Positions 7,389-19,682 of a stretch of DNA of 47,136 nt are shown piece by piece. The notes beneath the pieces were generated by a model that was not told the origin of the DNA, searched no databases, and saw nothing but the letters and a program-made list of their open reading frames with translations. Both the position numbers and the translations under genes were made by a program. Positions within the stretch are counted from its first letter, which is position 1, and every line of letters begins with the position of its first letter. This DNA is from an uncultured Rikenellaceae bacterium (GTDB taxonomy: Bacteria; Bacteroidota; Bacteroidia; Bacteroidales; Rikenellaceae): NCBI GenBank assembly GCA_944415565.1, contig CALYBQ010000007.1:1-47136 (forward strand). The letters run 5' to 3'.

Positions 7389-9143
7389 ATGAAGTTTATT
7401 TTAGACGAAGAAATAATAATTAAAGGCGAAGGGGAGATGAAGAACATGCCACAGATCTTTTAAATACTATTGTCTGATGGATTCTCTTCAGAAGACATTT
7501 GTATGCCGATACTTCAAAAAAGCCTTTTATGGCTTATTTGGGAAATGGGGCAGCGGCAAGTCGTCTATTTTTCGTATCGTTAAGGGGCGTTTGGAGAGTA
7601 ATCAAGAAACGACTTACAAATTTATCAAATATGACGCATGGAAGTATATTGGCAATTCGTTCAGAAGAATATTCCTTCTCGAATTGCAGCAACAACTGCG
7701 TGTGAAGGCATTTGATAAGCTTTTTCGTTTTTACGACAATATCAATGAGGATACAGAGGTAAAGCAGATAACAAATAATCGTTATGTCTACATTATTATT
7801 GTAGCATTATTTGTTATTACTATACTATTCTTATTGGGGATTCCGTGTTCCGGCAGAGTGGAGATTGTGATTGATGACATTCATTATCATGACAACTCTG
7901 ATTACCATTCTTAATAAGAACTCTACAGATGAACTGAAAGTTACTGTTTAAAATCCAAACTTTTTGCTCAAGAGTAGTAGTGTTTTAATAAGATTATTGA
8001 AGCGAGATGTAAAAGTAAAATATTGATTGGAAGATTATGCAATTGGGTTGATTATGTAGACACAAAACTCGTAATTGTGATTGACAACATTGATTGTTGT
8101 TTCCACGAAATGGCATATATTCTTCTCACCGATATTAAGAATTTTCTTGGAAACAAACAGAAGGATATCTTTTTGTTATACCGGTAGATGCTGATGCTCT
8201 CCGTAAGCATATTCTTACAAAAGCAAAAGGCTCTCAAGACGAAATAAAGATTCTGACGAATTTTTACGTAAGTTCTTGAACGTATTGCTATGTATTAAAC
8301 CATATCACACTGATGAAATGTTTGAATTTACAAGTTCATTGAATGAGAAATACCAACTGAATTTTGCCCCTCAAACCATAAGCGTTGTTGCTAATGAGTT
8401 TGTTACAAACCCGCGAAAAGCTAGTTGTTCAACAATCTCTCTATAGAGTTTCAATCATACGATGAATATTTCATTCGTGATCATCACTTATCACGCAATT
8501 GGTGATTATTCGGGAAGAATTTCCTGCTTTTTATAAGAAGGTATAAGAAAATTCGCGTCTCTTATTTAATACCAACATGAGTATATAAAAAGGGAAGGAA
8601 ATGAACGTTTGAAACTATTCATGAACCGAATATACCATATTTCTAAATGGTACGAATATGATTTAAGCGTTGTTGATAGTATACTTTATAAATCCTCAAC
8701 GTCAGATTCACTTGTCGCTGAGATTAGACAAAACTTCTTGTTCCCAGGTAATGCGGATATTATAAAGGCGTTTGTTGGAGAAAGCGAGAAAGTTCGACAG
8801 GATGTTGCTACATACATACTGAACAATATTGTAAGGCCATTGACAGAGGACTCATAGAAGCAGGTTATATATTCAGCGTTTCTCTGTTTGCTGCAAGTTG
8901 GTTTAATACGTGAGCACGATAGTCAAATATTTGCGGAATTAATTAGTGATGGCGATAAATGGGATAAACTATTAGGGCACACTTGAGATCATCTCAATGA
9001 CAGAATTCTCAGATGATGACCGTGAAGGTATTATTTCAAAATTGGAAACTGTAAAATATAATAATCGAAAAGGTTACTGTCCATTAGATTACTTTGGAGT
9101 TGCTAGAATCATAAAAATTATACTAACGGTTTATGCAAAATAA
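7389..9143 (+). pseudogene. Decayed KAP-family P-loop NTPase
   Basis: Fragments spread over about 1.75 kb follow KAP NTPase order. MKFILDEEIIIKGEG begins at ATG 7389 but shifts frame before 7440. From 7477 comes GLFGKWGSGKSS (Walker A) with KYDAWKY after it, then a membrane segment around 7780-7845. LVIVIDNID near 8070 is Walker B, with IPVDADALRKHILTKAKG after it. A C-terminal helical part runs at 8609-8857, and a last frame at 8997-9143 overlaps the wzx start by 11 bp. Stops and frameshifts separate all of these. KAP NTPases are membrane-associated and several act in phage defence; they are not usual capsule genes. The end overlapping wzx suggests it was once part of this operon. Confidence 0.8.
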
Positions 9144-10605
9144 TTTTAGAACAAATACTGTTATAATGCTATTGTATCAAATATCAATGTACTTGATACC
9201 ACTTATAACAATCCCCTATGTCTCAAGAATATTGGGACCTGAGGGTGTAGGTGTTTTTTCTTACACGTCAGCAATTATGAGTTTTTGTATTGTCCTTACG
9301 ACTATGGGAGTGGCAATATATGGAAAGCGTGAAATAGCATCTTGTCTTGATGAAAGTACTAGAAATATAACATTCTGGAGTATATTTTCAATTGAGACTA
9401 TGATGTTACTATTGACAGCAACAGGTTATATTATATATATATATATTAGTAATACACCATATAGAGTTGCCGCATGGTTACAATTGCTCGCTTTGCTTGG
9501 CGCATGGCTCGATATAAGTTGGTTGTTCTTTGGCGTAGAAAATTTTAAAATAGCAATACTAAGGAATATTTTAATCAGATTAATAACCTTAATTGCCATT
9601 TTTATATTTGTCAAAGAAAGCATTCATACAAATAGATATGTAGCCATCGTTGCATTTAGTGATCTTGTTAGTGTAGTTCCACTTTGGTTAATGCTTAAGA
9701 AGTATGTTACGGCAATAAATATTAAGTTTAATGATATTAAGAAGCGAATAATACCGATGCTAAAAATGCTAGTAACTGCTATTTCATTAAATCTCTTCAC
9801 AATTGCAGATAAAATCATACTAGCTGCTTATGAAACAATCTCTATGGTAGGTATATATGATAATGCTTTCAGAATATCAAAGGTAACTGTTTCGATAATC
9901 ACGACAATAGGTATAGTTATGTTACCTCGTATGACAAAGATGTTTGCAGAAGGTTCAAGCAAGAGTTTTGATTACTTCTGTAGATCACTTAGTCTTACAA
10001 TGTTCGTTGGTGCTGGGTGTTGTTTTGGATTAATAGCTGTTGCTCCTACATTTATACCATTATATCTTGGTGACGATTTTTATGATTCTATATACATTAC
10101 TCAAATCATAGCTGTTGTATTGTTATTTATAGCGTGGGGTAACGTTTTTAGGTCTCAATATATTTTACCTCAAAAGATGGATTCTGTATATGTTAAATCT
10201 ATTTTATATGCAGTTTGCATAAATTTAGTTTTAAATATCTTATTGATACCAAAGTTCTCAATATATGGTGCTGCGATAGCTTATATGGCTACAGAAGGAG
10301 TAATGGCAGTCTATCAGTCATATAAGGTGAGAAGTGCCTTCAACATGCGATTGTTGCTTAGAACAAACCTCATCTATATATTGTCAGGTATTATTATGTT
10401 TTGGGTAATATATATTTTAGGAAACATATTGTCTGGAAAGACCTCAATGATATTGCTGTTAACTATACAACTGTTGGTGGGTTCTTTAGTATACATATCA
10501 ATTTCTTGTTATATGGAATTGAAAATTAAGAATGAGGTTATTTGGACGGAACTATTAAGATTCTCAAATAATATTATTTCAAAACATGGTAAACAACATA
10601 ATTAG
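9133..10605 (+). CDS. wzx: Wzx-type oligosaccharide flippase
   Basis: Polytopic membrane protein of the PST/MOP family that moves the undecaprenyl-linked repeat unit to the periplasmic face. The N-terminal pattern (IPLITIPYVSRILGPEGVGVFSYT) is the family hallmark, and about 12-14 hydrophobic segments follow through residue 470. Length 490 aa is normal. It starts inside the tail of the decayed KAP gene and overlaps the next gene by 20 bp, so translation is probably coupled. The coding sequence holds a TA dinucleotide run at 9432-9446 (listed separately). AT-rich composition matches its neighbours up to about 16.9 kb. Confidence 0.92.
   Translation: MQNNFRTNTVIMLLYQISMYLIPLITIPYVSRILGPEGVGVFSYTSAIMSFCIVLTTMGVAIYGKREIASCLDESTRNITFWSIFSIETMMLLLTATGYIIYIYISNTPYRVAAWLQLLALLGAWLDISWLFFGVENFKIAILRNILIRLITLIAIFIFVKESIHTNRYVAIVAFSDLVSVVPLWLMLKKYVTAINIKFNDIKKRIIPMLKMLVTAISLNLFTIADKIILAAYETISMVGIYDNAFRISKVTVSIITTIGIVMLPRMTKMFAEGSSKSFDYFCRSLSLTMFVGAGCCFGLIAVAPTFIPLYLGDDFYDSIYITQIIAVVLLFIAWGNVFRSQYILPQKMDSVYVKSILYAVCINLVLNILLIPKFSIYGAAIAYMATEGVMAVYQSYKVRSAFNMRLLLRTNLIYILSGIIMFWVIYILGNILSGKTSMILLLTIQLLVGSLVYISISCYMELKIKNEVIWTELLRFSNNIISKHGKQHN
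9432..9446 (+). repeat. TA dinucleotide run inside wzx
   Basis: Fifteen bases of alternating TA (seven and a half units) lie in the third or fourth membrane segment of Wzx. Gain or loss of one unit would shift the frame early in the gene. The run encodes the Ile-Tyr alternation seen in the protein, so it may simply reflect AT-rich codon choice. Confidence 0.7.
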
Positions 10606-11539
10606 AAAATATTTGTCACTCACAAAAGAATTCGGTGCAAATTTTGTTTGTAGATATTTGTTTTCAAAAATATTTAAGGGGGAAGAATCTGTAAATGAGG
10701 TAATTGAAGAAAAATTAATGCCTATTTGTGCAAATTCAATAAATAGTTCTGATAATGGAGTAGAGCATACATCTTTAAATGCATGGAGTCTATGGTGGCA
10801 GGGAGAAGATAGTATGCCAGATATGGTGCGAATATGCTATCTGTCACAGCTTAGATATGTTAACTCTAATTTTATTAAATATAATTTATTAACTAAGGAC
10901 AATATAAATGAGTTCATAGATATACCGGACTATATATTGAGAAAAGTTAATGAAAAAAAAATATCACTTACACATTTGTCTGATATAATAAGGATTATTT
11001 TGCTTGAAGAATATGGTGGGGTATGGATTGATTTAACACTGTTATTCAATAAACAATTAACCCCATCAATTTTTAATCATGAGTTTTTTTCTTTCAAGCT
11101 TGATCCGAAGCTATATACTCCAATTGGCTTTGGCCAAAAACTGACAGCTTGTAAGTGGTCTGGTTTCTTTTTAGCTGCTTCTGCAGAGCACTCTCATATA
11201 TTTAGCTATCTTAAAAGTGCCATTTTATCATATTGGGAAATATATGATTACTTAATTGATTATTTTCTTATGAATCGTCTACTAAAAATGGCATATAATA
11301 AAGACGTTAACTGTAAGAGCACGATTGATAATGTTCCATATTCTAATAATAATCTGTATCGATTACTTCCAATGATTAATATGGTGTATGATAAACAGGA
11401 ATATGAAATGTTATGTCATCAAACTACATGTTTCAAACTATCATATAAAATCGATTTGAAAAAGTGTGTAGATGGAAAAAAGACATATTATGGATACTTA
11501 TATGAAACATATTTAAAAGGTAAAGATGTTACAAAATAA
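10586..11539 (+). CDS. Capsular polysaccharide glycosyltransferase (GT32-like / Caps_synth)
   Basis: The middle of the protein has SLNAWSLWWQGEDSMPDMVR, then LTHLSDIIRIILLEEYGGVW followed by IDLT, the signature of capsular synthesis glycosyltransferases related to GT32. The Asp after GGVW takes the place of the DxD metal-binding motif. No membrane segment or signal peptide is visible, so it should act at the cytoplasmic face on the lipid-linked repeat unit. At 317 aa it is normal for the family. It overlaps wzx by 20 bp and wzy by 14 bp. An A9 run lies at 10953-10961. The sugar donor cannot be read from sequence. Confidence 0.85.
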   Translation: MVNNIIRKYLSLTKEFGANFVCRYLFSKIFKGEESVNEVIEEKLMPICANSINSSDNGVEHTSLNAWSLWWQGEDSMPDMVRICYLSQLRYVNSNFIKYNLLTKDNINEFIDIPDYILRKVNEKKISLTHLSDIIRIILLEEYGGVWIDLTLLFNKQLTPSIFNHEFFSFKLDPKLYTPIGFGQKLTACKWSGFFLAASAEHSHIFSYLKSAILSYWEIYDYLIDYFLMNRLLKMAYNKDVNCKSTIDNVPYSNNNLYRLLPMINMVYDKQEYEMLCHQTTCFKLSYKIDLKKCVDGKKTYYGYLYETYLKGKDVTK

Positions 11540-12728
11540 AATTAAAATAAAAAAGAGCTTTGACATTGGAATTGTTGAATTCCTTTTAGCAATGTATCCA
11601 GTGTTGATTGTTTATAGGTATGCATTCTTCCCCTTTTCATTATTCATTTTGTTGTTGATGGATGTGATTCTACTATCCAGAGGCAAGAGAATGTGTGGAA
11701 TTTATAATAAGGGCCTTAAATATTTGTTTGCATTTGTATTAGTGCACGAACTACTACTATTTGTGATAATTGGGCTTGAGGGTGTGTATATTACTAAATA
11801 CATGGAGTATTTAGTAATTTTCAGTTCAATATTTTTAATCTACCCAAATCTTAATATAGATAAACTCATAAACGCACTAAACATTATTGCTGCGCTAAGT
11901 ATGATTGGCTTGGTTTATCAGTTTATTATGATTAAGTCTGGCCATATAGTATATCCAATTTCCTTGCCATTTTTGCCACAAATGGATGCGGATTCAAAAT
12001 TGTATGTATCGATACTTAGACCGACATCTTTCTTCTATGAGCCTCAGCACTATTGTTCGTTCATGCTCGTTCCATTATTCTTTGCTCTCATTCGCAAAAA
12101 AACTATTTGGGCTATTGTTATAATTTTTTCAATATTCTTATCTACCTCATCGTACGGTATATTAATGACCTTTATTGTCCTTGCTACATACTTTTTGATA
12201 AAAAAAGGCTCCTTTGCTTCAAAAATTGGAATCGTGGTAGGTTCAGTGTTGCTAGTATATATACTATTAAACTCTTCATTGTTCGAATCAAGTGTGGAAA
12301 AGATAGAAAATACGGATATAGAGCGAACTTCTCGCTTATATAATGGTCCCGAACTTATTCAACACATGCCTTTTGTTGATATGATTTTGGGTGTTCCATA
12401 CTTTACCGCTGCTGATTATTACTTTGCAGGAAATGTTAATGCGTTCCTTATAGAAAAAAACAATAATATATATTTGCCTTCTATATATCTGATTTTAGCA
12501 AAATTCGGAATATTCGGACTCGCATTATACTTGATATCGTATTTTAAATATATGTTTAAAAAGAAAGAATTATGGCTGCTAGGTGGAGCTATATTTGCAG
12601 GTTTGTTCAGTAACCCAGATGCTCTTGGTGCAATGTTTGCTTTTTACATAATAATCATATACTCATATTTACAAAATTATAAAACGATAAGCAATGAAAG
12701 TGTTAACTATAACAACTCAGTATATTAA
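11526..12728 (+). CDS. wzy: Wzy-type capsule polymerase
   Basis: A polytopic membrane protein of 400 aa with about 10-12 hydrophobic helices and a larger outward loop (around residues 250-310, including SSVEKIENTDIERTSRLYNG). This is the layout of O-antigen/capsule polymerases of the Wzy/EpsG type, which join repeat units in the periplasm. Motifs are poorly conserved in these proteins, so the call rests on topology and position next to wzx. It overlaps the genes on both sides (14 bp and 35 bp). Confidence 0.8.
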   Translation: MLQNKIKIKKSFDIGIVEFLLAMYPVLIVYRYAFFPFSLFILLLMDVILLSRGKRMCGIYNKGLKYLFAFVLVHELLLFVIIGLEGVYITKYMEYLVIFSSIFLIYPNLNIDKLINALNIIAALSMIGLVYQFIMIKSGHIVYPISLPFLPQMDADSKLYVSILRPTSFFYEPQHYCSFMLVPLFFALIRKKTIWAIVIIFSIFLSTSSYGILMTFIVLATYFLIKKGSFASKIGIVVGSVLLVYILLNSSLFESSVEKIENTDIERTSRLYNGPELIQHMPFVDMILGVPYFTAADYYFAGNVNAFLIEKNNNIYLPSIYLILAKFGIFGLALYLISYFKYMFKKKELWLLGGAIFAGLFSNPDALGAMFAFYIIIIYSYLQNYKTISNESVNYNNSVY

Positions 12729-13797
12729 TAATATGGGAGCATTACTTCAATGCTATGCTCTATCAAGTTATTTAAATCAGTTTGATAATGTAGATTGTGA
12801 GGTGATCCAGTATTACCCTAAGGGATGGAAAGCGTCATGGAATGTTATACATAAGCCAAGATGTTTTCGTGATGTCTTGAAAATGGTTTATGAACTTCTA
12901 CATGTAAAAAATATACTAGTAAGAAGAAAAAGAAATATTAAAACAAGAGATTTCATTAAGAATTATATTAAGCTTAATCCTCAGAAATACTATACTCAAT
13001 CTAGTATATTGAAAAATCCTCCCATGGCAGATGTTTATATTTGTGGAAGTGATCAGATATGGAATCAAAAAATTTTTCAGGACTTAACATATTTCCTTAA
13101 TTTTACTCATGGAATGAATTGTCTTCGAGTAGCGTATGCACCAAGTATTGCAGAGGATTGGACTAGAGATGAAGCAGAGAAAGTTAAATCTTACATTGAT
13201 AACTTTGATGCATTATCTATTAGAGAATATGGAAACTTGGATTCAATTAAGCGTATAACGCAAAAAGAAGTAAATGTTGTAATTGATCCTGTATTTTTGT
13301 TATCTAAAACGTCATGGACAGGCATACTACGTCCTTTAGATATAAAAGAGCCTTATATTCTTTGTTACTTTCTAAGTGTTAGCCATCTTGCAGAGAAATT
13401 TGTTAAAAAGGTAAGGGAAACTACAGGCATGAAAGTCGTTTATCTCAATCATAATGCTCTTGATAAACTTGGCAGTGATATAGAAATAAGAGATTACGAT
13501 CCTATCGATTTTATAAGCTATATATCTAATGCTTCGATAATATGCACAAATTCTTTCCATTGCTCTGCATTTTCTATCATTTTTGAGAGAAATTTCTTTT
13601 TTGTTCCAGGCTTCAGAAACAAAAGAGTTGAAAACCTGCAAGAAGTGTTTAAATTAGGCAATAGATTTGTAGATGATAAACTTATTGACAAATTTGATGA
13701 AAGTGTGATAAACATTGATTATAGTAAAGGTAGAGAGATGGGGAAAGCATATATTGAAGAGTCAAAGTCATATTTGCAAAATGTGTTAAATTTATAA
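12694..13797 (+). CDS. Polysaccharide pyruvyltransferase family protein
   Basis: The start MKVLTITTQYINNMGALLQC, with its NMGALLQ loop, and the later ADVYICGSDQIWNQ are typical of the CsaB/WcaK pyruvyltransferase family in Bacteroidetes capsule loci. DYDPIDFISYISNASIICTN and SFHCSAFSIIF form the C-terminal substrate half. Known members add pyruvate ketals from phosphoenolpyruvate to sugars, giving a negative charge; others in this broad family have unproven activity. The length, 367 aa, is usual. The start overlaps wzy by 35 bp, and I keep it because the first residues are the conserved ones. Confidence 0.85.
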   Translation: MKVLTITTQYINNMGALLQCYALSSYLNQFDNVDCEVIQYYPKGWKASWNVIHKPRCFRDVLKMVYELLHVKNILVRRKRNIKTRDFIKNYIKLNPQKYYTQSSILKNPPMADVYICGSDQIWNQKIFQDLTYFLNFTHGMNCLRVAYAPSIAEDWTRDEAEKVKSYIDNFDALSIREYGNLDSIKRITQKEVNVVIDPVFLLSKTSWTGILRPLDIKEPYILCYFLSVSHLAEKFVKKVRETTGMKVVYLNHNALDKLGSDIEIRDYDPIDFISYISNASIICTNSFHCSAFSIIFERNFFFVPGFRNKRVENLQEVFKLGNRFVDDKLIDKFDESVINIDYSKGREMGKAYIEESKSYLQNVLNL

Positions 13798-13808
13798 TAA
13801 TTTATAGA

Positions 13809-15050
13809 ATGCGTATATTATTTATTACACCATATCTGTCAATAGATCAGTATAATGAATTTTGTGTTAATAAAACAGGATTTGGCTATATGGTCTCAGA
13901 TATTGCAAACGCTTTAGGTGAAAAAGTGGATGTAGATGTTTATGCGACAGATTCTAGAAGTGAAAAACGTACATATGGGTCTTTCAATATTTTGAAACGC
14001 AATTTGCTAAATATTGTTAGCAATTTACATCATTGTGTTTCTATAGCACCTATACTAAAGTTAATAAAAGTGTATGGCGTTGACATTCAAACAGCTATAC
14101 GTCTAGCTTATTACTGGCTGTCAACAGGGTATATGACAAAGGTGATAACAGAAAATAAATACGACTTAGTTCATATTCATGATTTATCAATTTCCACCCC
14201 AATATGGATTCAGACTTGTGATTCGTGTCATAAACAATATTTGATAACTCTACATGCATTAAAATCTTTTTCCGAAACCATCCGTATATCAGAATTTGGA
14301 AAGAAATTTGAAAGAGATTTTTTTGAAATTGTGAGCAAAGGCAACCATAATTTATCAGTATTAAGTTCTGGTATGAAAGAAAAAATAGAAGATTCTGTCG
14401 GAGCACGCGAATTACCGAATATTGATATCGTGCCTAATGCACAATTTGTGGTAGAAGACAATAATATAGAATACTTTGATATCCGAGAGAAGTATGGTTT
14501 GGATGATAGCGCGAGAATTATTCTATGTGTAGGAAATATCAGTAGGAGAAAAAACCAGCATCAGTTAATTAAAGCGTTTGAGCTTTTGCCTGAACATGTT
14601 GCCGCCAATACTTATATTTTCTTTCTTGGAGGATTTCACGAGAACGGTTATGATAAGACATTTCTTACAAAAGGTTGTAAGTATATATCAAATTATGTTT
14701 TTTGTGGAGCTGTTGAAAAGAAATATATTAGGTTATATTATACACAAGCAAATGCTGTTGCGTTAATAAGTAAATCCGAAGCATTTGGATTGAGTCTGAT
14801 TGAAGGTATGCATTACGGATTACCGTGTATGATGTATTGTGATATGGAAGCATACAAAGACATTTTTAATGAGAACTGTTCCGTTGGAATTAAGAATCAC
14901 ACTGATGAAAGTGTAGCTAAGAGCTTAGACGTACTTCTTTCACGCAATTGGGATAAACAGTATATAATAGATTATTCGTCTAAGTTTAGCCCAAACCTTA
15001 TGTCTGAGAACTACATCACATTGTATAATAAAATATTAAACAAAAACTAA
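13809..15050 (+). CDS. Glycosyltransferase family 4
   Basis: A GT-B fold transferase of 413 aa. [18 protein letters not shown] begins the N-terminal domain. [20 protein letters not shown] begins the C-terminal domain, and [19 protein letters not shown] carries the EX7E motif. It is cytoplasmic with no signal or membrane helix. It adds one sugar to the repeat unit, with the donor unknown. It starts 11 bp after the pyruvyltransferase gene and is followed 1 bp later by the acyltransferase gene. Confidence 0.9.
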   Translation: MRILFITPYLSIDQYNEFCVNKTGFGYMVSDIANALGEKVDVDVYATDSRSEKRTYGSFNILKRNLLNIVSNLHHCVSIAPILKLIKVYGVDIQTAIRLAYYWLSTGYMTKVITENKYDLVHIHDLSISTPIWIQTCDSCHKQYLITLHALKSFSETIRISEFGKKFERDFFEIVSKGNHNLSVLSSGMKEKIEDSVGARELPNIDIVPNAQFVVEDNNIEYFDIREKYGLDDSARIILCVGNISRRKNQHQLIKAFELLPEHVAANTYIFFLGGFHENGYDKTFLTKGCKYISNYVFCGAVEKKYIRLYYTQANAVALISKSEAFGLSLIEGMHYGLPCMMYCDMEAYKDIFNENCSVGIKNHTDESVAKSLDVLLSRNWDKQYIIDYSSKFSPNLMSENYITLYNKILNKN

Positions 15051-15051
15051 T

Positions 15052-15576
15052 ATGAATCAGACATTATTAAGAATCATAACAGTCTTTAGAAAATTGCGCA
15101 CAAAATTCTATACAACCATTTTCAAAAAGATGCTACATTCATACGGGCCAGGGCTAGGAGTGAATAATTTTTGTTCAGTTTCAAGAACTGCGAGAGTTGA
15201 TATTGGTAATAAGTTTAGCTCTAATGGGTTGGTAATTAGTGGATTGGGGGGTGTAAGGATCGGTGATTACTTTCACTCTGGAACCAATTGCAAGATAATG
15301 TTAGGGAGTCATGATTACGATAATGGAGATGCCATCCCCTATGGTAGCACCTATGTGGCAAAGCATGTAACGATTGGTGATTTCGTGTGGTTTGGTTCTG
15401 ATGTCACTATATCTGGTAATGTGAATATCGGAGAAGGTGCCATTATTGCCATTGGTTCTGTTGTAGTGAAAGATGTACCTCCCTATGCTATAGTAGGTGG
15501 CAATCCTGCAAAAATAATTAAATATCGAGATAAAGATCATTTCGATAAGCTAAAAGAAGAGAAACAATTTCATTGA
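15052..15576 (+). CDS. Left-handed beta-helix acyltransferase (WcaF/maltose O-acetyltransferase type)
   Basis: Hexapeptide repeats run through residues 45-165 ([64 protein letters not shown]). The usual ending [17 protein letters not shown] is present. Trimers of this family use acetyl-CoA to O-acetylate sugars. It fits capsule O-acetylation; the acceptor is unknown. Gene spacing of 1 bp on both sides places it firmly in the operon. N-acetylation of an amino sugar is an alternative. Confidence 0.9.
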   Translation: MNQTLLRIITVFRKLRTKFYTTIFKKMLHSYGPGLGVNNFCSVSRTARVDIGNKFSSNGLVISGLGGVRIGDYFHSGTNCKIMLGSHDYDNGDAIPYGSTYVAKHVTIGDFVWFGSDVTISGNVNIGEGAIIAIGSVVVKDVPPYAIVGGNPAKIIKYRDKDHFDKLKEEKQFH

Positions 15577-15577
15577 C

Positions 15578-16936
15578 ATGACATATCTAGAAGCTGTTGC
15601 TCTTTTGCATGATATTGAATCGAAATATGATGTAATGAGCATCAAATATCAAGGGGTTTCTGTATGGCCAACTTTACGACTGAGGTTATTAGACTGTATA
15701 AGCGTCAAAAAGGAAATACAAATGTCCTCAGGTCTGGTAAAAACCATTTTAAAGTCTCTATTCTATGGTAAGCTTTTCAAATCGTTTGGTAAGCATGATA
15801 TATGGATACTGTCTGGCGTAGAAAGAAGAAAGCAGGTCGCGGATAAATATATTCATAGAATAAGTGGTGGTTTTGTGTCTGTTGGTTATAACTTCTTGAT
15901 GATAGAAAAGCCAAGTGGAGGGTACGGCCATCGTAAATTAACTAACATAGAAGAAAAAGAGATCATATCAGAGTCATTCTTAATTCTTATGAACCAAATT
16001 TTCATGAGACTACCTATTGTTAATAAAAAGCGGATAGAGAATGAGGATTTGCTAAAGAACATATTAGATGATTACAAAATTGATTTCGATTATTTAAAAT
16101 ACATTCGACACCTTGTGGCATTGAGGAAGTCAATGAATATTATGCTCTCAATATTACATAAGCCTAAAGTAGTGTTCTTTGAATGTCCTTATGATTTTAT
16201 GGGGTATCAATGGGCTTTCCACCAGCATGGTATAAAAGTCGTAGAGCTTCAACATGGAGTAATAAATGGTAACCATGATGCTTACAATGCAAAGAGTTAT
16301 GAACCTCTTCTTAATCCTGATGGAATTTGTGTATTTGGCGAAGAAGAATATAAATACTTCAAAAATGTAGCGCCTAATTATGCCAAAGATATCCAGATAA
16401 CTGGATTATATATGTTAGAAAAGGCTGATCAATTCTTTTCTTCTGATATTTTTGCTACTGATAGAATAAAATATCAAAGGATAGTTGTTGTAAGTGGTCA
16501 GGCTGGATACGAAGTCCAATTAGGCTTATTTATTAATAATGTAGCACCAGAGTATCAAGATACGTTGTTCGTATATATTCCACGTCATAATGATATTAAA
16601 CTTCATTTTACATGCGATAATATTCGCTTTGTTACTGATGTCAATATCTATGAATATCTTAAGTGGTGTGATTTGCATGTAACAATATCTTCTACTACAT
16701 GTCTTGAAGCTTATTATTTTCAGAAGCCAACATTGTTTTATGATTACCAAAAAATGGCATCTACATACTACAGTAAGGTGTTATCACCCCAAAATGCTGT
16801 TGCATATGTAGTGAATGAGGAAGGTTTTGATAAAGCATTTAATCAACTGATAGCTGAAAGCTTTGAGTACAAAGAAATCTTTGCACATAATCACATCGAA
16901 AAATTAAGAAGCGTAATAAAGAATTATGGACATTAG
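15578..16936 (+). CDS. Putative capsule transferase with LQHG motif, family unresolved
   Basis: A 452-aa cytoplasmic protein I cannot place in a named family with certainty. The central part has VVFFECPYDFMGYQW, then HQHGIKVVELQHGVINGNH. LQHG motifs occur in GT-B-like proteins of capsule export and assembly loci, including sialyltransferase-like and CDP-glycerol transferase-like groups. The C-terminal half (VVVSGQAGYEVQLGLF, YLKWCDLHVTISSTTCLEAY) looks like the donor domain of a GT-B enzyme. It lies immediately before the nonulosonate cassette and overlaps its first gene by 11 bp. A nonulosonate transferase is therefore a reasonable guess, but it is inference from position. Confidence 0.75.
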   Translation: MTYLEAVALLHDIESKYDVMSIKYQGVSVWPTLRLRLLDCISVKKEIQMSSGLVKTILKSLFYGKLFKSFGKHDIWILSGVERRKQVADKYIHRISGGFVSVGYNFLMIEKPSGGYGHRKLTNIEEKEIISESFLILMNQIFMRLPIVNKKRIENEDLLKNILDDYKIDFDYLKYIRHLVALRKSMNIMLSILHKPKVVFFECPYDFMGYQWAFHQHGIKVVELQHGVINGNHDAYNAKSYEPLLNPDGICVFGEEEYKYFKNVAPNYAKDIQITGLYMLEKADQFFSSDIFATDRIKYQRIVVVSGQAGYEVQLGLFINNVAPEYQDTLFVYIPRHNDIKLHFTCDNIRFVTDVNIYEYLKWCDLHVTISSTTCLEAYYFQKPTLFYDYQKMASTYYSKVLSPQNAVAYVVNEEGFDKAFNQLIAESFEYKEIFAHNHIEKLRSVIKNYGH

Positions 16937-17678
16937 TATCATTATTCAGGCTCGTATGGGTTCAACCCGTTTGCCTGGTAAAATACTTAAGCAGTTCTAT
17001 GGAGGTCAGACACTCCTTGAAATTTTACTTGATAACCTTCACAAGGTGGAATGTGCAAAGGTCATTGTGGCAACATCAGTCAACGAAAATAATGACGAAC
17101 TCGAGACATTCCTTAAATTAAAGGGTGAACTTGTTTTCCGCGGTTCAGAGAATGATGTAATCGACCGATTTATCAAAGCCGCAGAGGCGAACAATGTAGA
17201 TGGTATTGTACGTATCTGCTCAGATAATCCATTTATGGACTGGCATGGAGTTGCGCAGTTGGTTGAGAAGGCCAAGTCAAGTGATGCAGACTACATCGGT
17301 TTTCATATCAATGACAAACCATCAATCCTTACACATTTTGGCTTCTGGGGAGAGTTCGTTCGCCTTGAAGCATTAAAGCGTGTAGCGGCAACCACAGAAG
17401 TTGGCACCCCTGCTCATGAGCACGTTACTTATCACGTATATAATCACCCCGATGAGTACAAATGCGAATGGATAGAGTGCCCAGACTTTCTTCAAGGTCG
17501 TGATGATATCCGTTTGACTATTGATACGCCAGACGACTTGCAGAACGCCTTGAAGGTTTATTCAGATCTCAAATCAAAGAATGAGAACTTTACTCTCCAA
17601 GAGGTTGTAGAGTATCTTGATTCTCATGAAGAGATAAAGCAAGCTATGTTGAAAAATATCTTTCAGAATAAAAAATAA
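16926..17678 (+). CDS. spsF: SpsF-type cytidylyltransferase
   Basis: ISIIIQARMGSTRLPGKIL at residues 3-21 is the nucleotide-binding loop of the SpsF/NeuA/KdsB cytidylyltransferase group. FRGSENDVIDRFIKAA and VRICSDNPFMDW follow in the usual order, and DDIRLTIDTPDDL closes the catalytic domain. It should activate a nonulosonic or related acid as its CMP derivative. The next two genes encode a NeuB-type synthase and a phosphatase, so the three form a pathway. GC content rises here compared with upstream genes, hinting at a separate origin for this cassette. Confidence 0.88.
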   Translation: MDISIIIQARMGSTRLPGKILKQFYGGQTLLEILLDNLHKVECAKVIVATSVNENNDELETFLKLKGELVFRGSENDVIDRFIKAAEANNVDGIVRICSDNPFMDWHGVAQLVEKAKSSDADYIGFHINDKPSILTHFGFWGEFVRLEALKRVAATTEVGTPAHEHVTYHVYNHPDEYKCEWIECPDFLQGRDDIRLTIDTPDDLQNALKVYSDLKSKNENFTLQEVVEYLDSHEEIKQAMLKNIFQNKK

Positions 17679-17699
17679 TCTTTTTAGTTTCATGCAATT

Positions 17700-19682
<1,983 letters not shown>

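Noticed and set aside
6025-9143. Insertion sequence or transposon as the cause of the decayed block
   Set aside because: No transposase fragments, terminal inverted repeats or target duplications are visible; decay is by point changes and small indels.
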